Source: an uncultured Pelagibacteraceae bacterium (GTDB taxonomy: Bacteria; Pseudomonadota; Alphaproteobacteria; Pelagibacterales; Pelagibacteraceae). Taken from it: a DNA stretch of 64,000 nt. Numbering within the stretch: the first letter of the stretch is position 1; every line of letters begins with the position of its first letter. The stretch covers positions 1 to 64,000 of the forward strand of contig CACKNV010000004.1 of NCBI GenBank assembly GCA_902601705.1. Direction: 5' to 3'. Under the pieces are notes generated by a model, which saw only the letters and a program-made list of their open reading frames with translations, was not told the DNA's origin and ran no database searches. Shown piece after piece: positions 61,857-64,000 of this stretch. The translations under genes and the position numbers were made by a program.

Positions 61857-64000
61857 ATGAATCAATCTATTCAAAGTAAGATTAAAGACAAAATTCAAGA
61901 AGATATTTCTCCTACTCGAAATTTATCTGGCATACATTTAAAAATAGTTTTTGGGATAGCTATTCTCTGGACATTATTTCAGCTTTGGTATGCTTCTCCT
62001 TTTCCTTTTTGGTTTAACTTTGGAATGTTCAAAGGTTTACCTGCTCGTGCAATACATCTAGGTTTCGCACTTACACTTACATTTTTAATTTTTCCTATTG
62101 TACGAGGTAAGAAAATATCAGTTTTTGATATTCTTATAAGTATTGTCGCTGCATTCTGTTGTCTTTATATTTATTTTTTTTATGATGATCTTGTTAATAG
62201 GGGTGGGATACTTTTAGTTAAAGAGATATTCGGATTTAAAGTTCCTGTAGAGCTTATTATTGGGGCAACAGGTATTTTAATACTTTTAGAGGCCACAAGA
62301 AGAGCTATCGGATTACCATTAGTAATAATTGCTATCTGTTTTCTTTTATTTTCTTATTTTGGTAAATATGCTCCAGAAATTATTTCTCACGGTGGTCTAT
62401 CTGTTAAAAGACTAGTTGGTTTTCAATGGTTTGATCAAGAAGCTATTTTTGGAATACCTATAGGTGTATCTGTTGATTTCATATTTTTATTTGTTCTATT
62501 TGGAGCTTTATTAGAAACTGCAGGTGGAGGAAAATATTTTTTAGATTTAGCTTTTGCAATGGTAGGTAAGATGCGAGGAGGGCCAGCTAAAGCTGCTATT
62601 TTAGGATCTGGGATGACCGGTATGATTTCAGGTTCTTCTATTGCAAATACTGTTACTACCGGAACTTTTACAATTCCTATAATGAAAAAAACTGGGTTTT
62701 CTCAAGAGAAAGCAGGAGCAATTGAAGTTTCATCATCTGTAAATGGTCAAATTATGCCACCAGTTATGGGAGCCGCAGCTTTTGTAATGGCAAGTTTTAT
62801 CGGTGTTACTTATTTTGAAGTTGTTAAACATGCTTTTTTACCAGCTATCATTTCATACATTGCATTATTTTATATATCCCATCTAGAGGCTCTTAAATTA
62901 GGACTTAAAGGAATGGATGATGCAGACGTTCCTCATCTTAAGAGAACTTTCTTATCTGGGCTACATTTTTTAATACCAATTTTTGTTCTAATTTTTCTAC
63001 TTGTTTACATGAGATATACAGCAGGTTTTTCAATTTTTTACGCAACCATTTCTTTGATCCTAGTGAATTTGATAAATCGTATAATTAAAAACTCAGATTT
63101 TAAAACTGGCTTAATCGAATGGTGGAACCAAACTATTGTTGGACTTCAAAAAGGAGCGATTAACATGGTGGGAGTTGGTATAGCTATCGCTACTGCAGGT
63201 ATAATTGTAGGAGCAGTTGGATCTACAGGACTTAGCACAAATTTAATTATAGTCATTGAGACAATAGCAAGAGATAATGTAATTATATTAATTTTATTAA
63301 CTATTATTCTTTGTTTACTTCTTGGAATGGGTCTTCCTACAACTGCAAACTATGTTGTAGTGGCTTCATTAATGGCTACAGTTTTAGTTGACGTTGGAAA
63401 TGCTTCTGGATTTATTTTTCCATTAATCGCGGTTCACTTATTTGTATTTTACTTTGGATTGATGGCCGATGTTACACCTCCTGTTGGTTTAGCATCATAT
63501 GCAGCAGCAGCAATTTCTGGTGGCGATCCTTTAAGAACAGGGCTTCAAGCTATTTGGTATAGTTTGAGAACAGGAATTTTACCCATAGTCTTTTTATTTA
63601 ATCATGAGCTTTTATTAATAGGTGTAGGTAGTATCTGGCAGGCCTTATTGGTAATAGCTACTTCATTAATAGGTATTTTAGTTTTCACTGCAGCAACACA
63701 ACAATGGTTCATAAATAAATTAAGGTGGTACGAGACTATAGCTTTCTTAATAATATCTTTATCTTTTTTAGCTCCAGATTATGTATTAGGTAAATTCTAT
63801 CCAAAATTTAATGAGCAAAATCTTTCAGCAGAAAGCATTCAAAATTTATCTTTTGATCCCTCAAAAGAAGTTCATATAAAAGTCACACGAGCTACTGAAT
63901 ATGGAGAAAGATATAAACTATTTGTTATTGATAAAGGTAAATTTGAAAATAATTATAATTTAGAAGAATATGGAGTGACATTAGTGGATCAGAATGATCA
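61857..64000 (+). CDS. fused TRAP transporter permease (TAXI partner), truncated by window end
   Basis: Open frame from ATG 61857: MNQSIQSKIKDKIQEDISPTRNLSGIHLKIVFG...GSGMTGMISGSSIANTVTTGTFTIPIMKKTGFSQEKAGAIEVSSSVNGQIMPPVMGAAAFVMASFIG. Confidence 0.93.
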   Translation, partial: MNQSIQSKIKDKIQEDISPTRNLSGIHLKIVFGIAILWTLFQLWYASPFPFWFNFGMFKGLPARAIHLGFALTLTFLIFPIVRGKKISVFDILISIVAAFCCLYIYFFYDDLVNRGGILLVKEIFGFKVPVELIIGATGILILLEATRRAIGLPLVIIAICFLLFSYFGKYAPEIISHGGLSVKRLVGFQWFDQEAIFGIPIGVSVDFIFLFVLFGALLETAGGGKYFLDLAFAMVGKMRGGPAKAAILGSGMTGMISGSSIANTVTTGTFTIPIMKKTGFSQEKAGAIEVSSSVNGQIMPPVMGAAAFVMASFIGVTYFEVVKHAFLPAIISYIALFYISHLEALKLGLKGMDDADVPHLKRTFLSGLHFLIPIFVLIFLLVYMRYTAGFSIFYATISLILVNLINRIIKNSDFKTGLIEWWNQTIVGLQKGAINMVGVGIAIATAGIIVGAVGSTGLSTNLIIVIETIARDNVIILILLTIILCLLLGMGLPTTANYVVVASLMATVLVDVGNASGFIFPLIAVHLFVFYFGLMADVTPPVGLASYAAAAISGGDPLRTGLQAIWYSLRTGILPIVFLFNHELLLIGVGSIWQALLVIATSLIGILVFTAATQQWFINKLRWYETIAFLIISLSFLAPDYVLGKFYPKFNEQNLSAESIQNLSFDPSKEVHIKVTRATEYGERYKLFVIDKGKFENNYNLEEYGVTLVDQND

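Overview
The window is an AT-rich, very compact alphaproteobacterial chromosome segment. Gene order, base composition and family content fit SAR11/Pelagibacterales; this is inference, I ran no search. Left part (+): trmD(partial)-rplS-leuC-leuD-leuB-asd-sdhCDAB-mmsA-mdh, a ~7.7 kb accessory surface-glycan-type island, then sucCDAB-lpd-priA and atpHAGDC. Middle part (-): rplU-rpmA-obgE-proB-proA-nadD-rsfS-ctpA-rppH, gloB, and metX-metW under a SAM-II riboswitch. Right part: hisC-tyrA, plsC, lysA-lptM-argH, tlpA, an esterase, an HNH nuclease, coq7-dsbB-DedA, a two-wHTH protein, a BASS transporter, tRNA-Leu, an acyl-CoA ligase, a tiny ultra-basic ORF, carD-fdxA-TerB-like-Suv3-like helicase, an aminotransferase and a TAXI-type TRAP transporter. 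Most notable observations: (i) leuC and ctpA are each put out of frame by one extra A in an A8 tract, while A9-A13 tracts elsewhere stay in frame; (ii) a SAM-II riboswitch whose aptamer starts at the predicted TSS and runs into an intrinsic terminator ending 1-2 nt before the likely metX start; (iii) an untracked 22-aa Lys/Arg peptide gene with its own SD and terminator; (iv) a glycan-type island inside the TCA gene run with long coding homopolymers; (v) a tRNA-Leu squeezed between two CDSs with 13 and 4 nt gaps; (vi) an untracked 36-aa LptM-like lipoprotein ORF.
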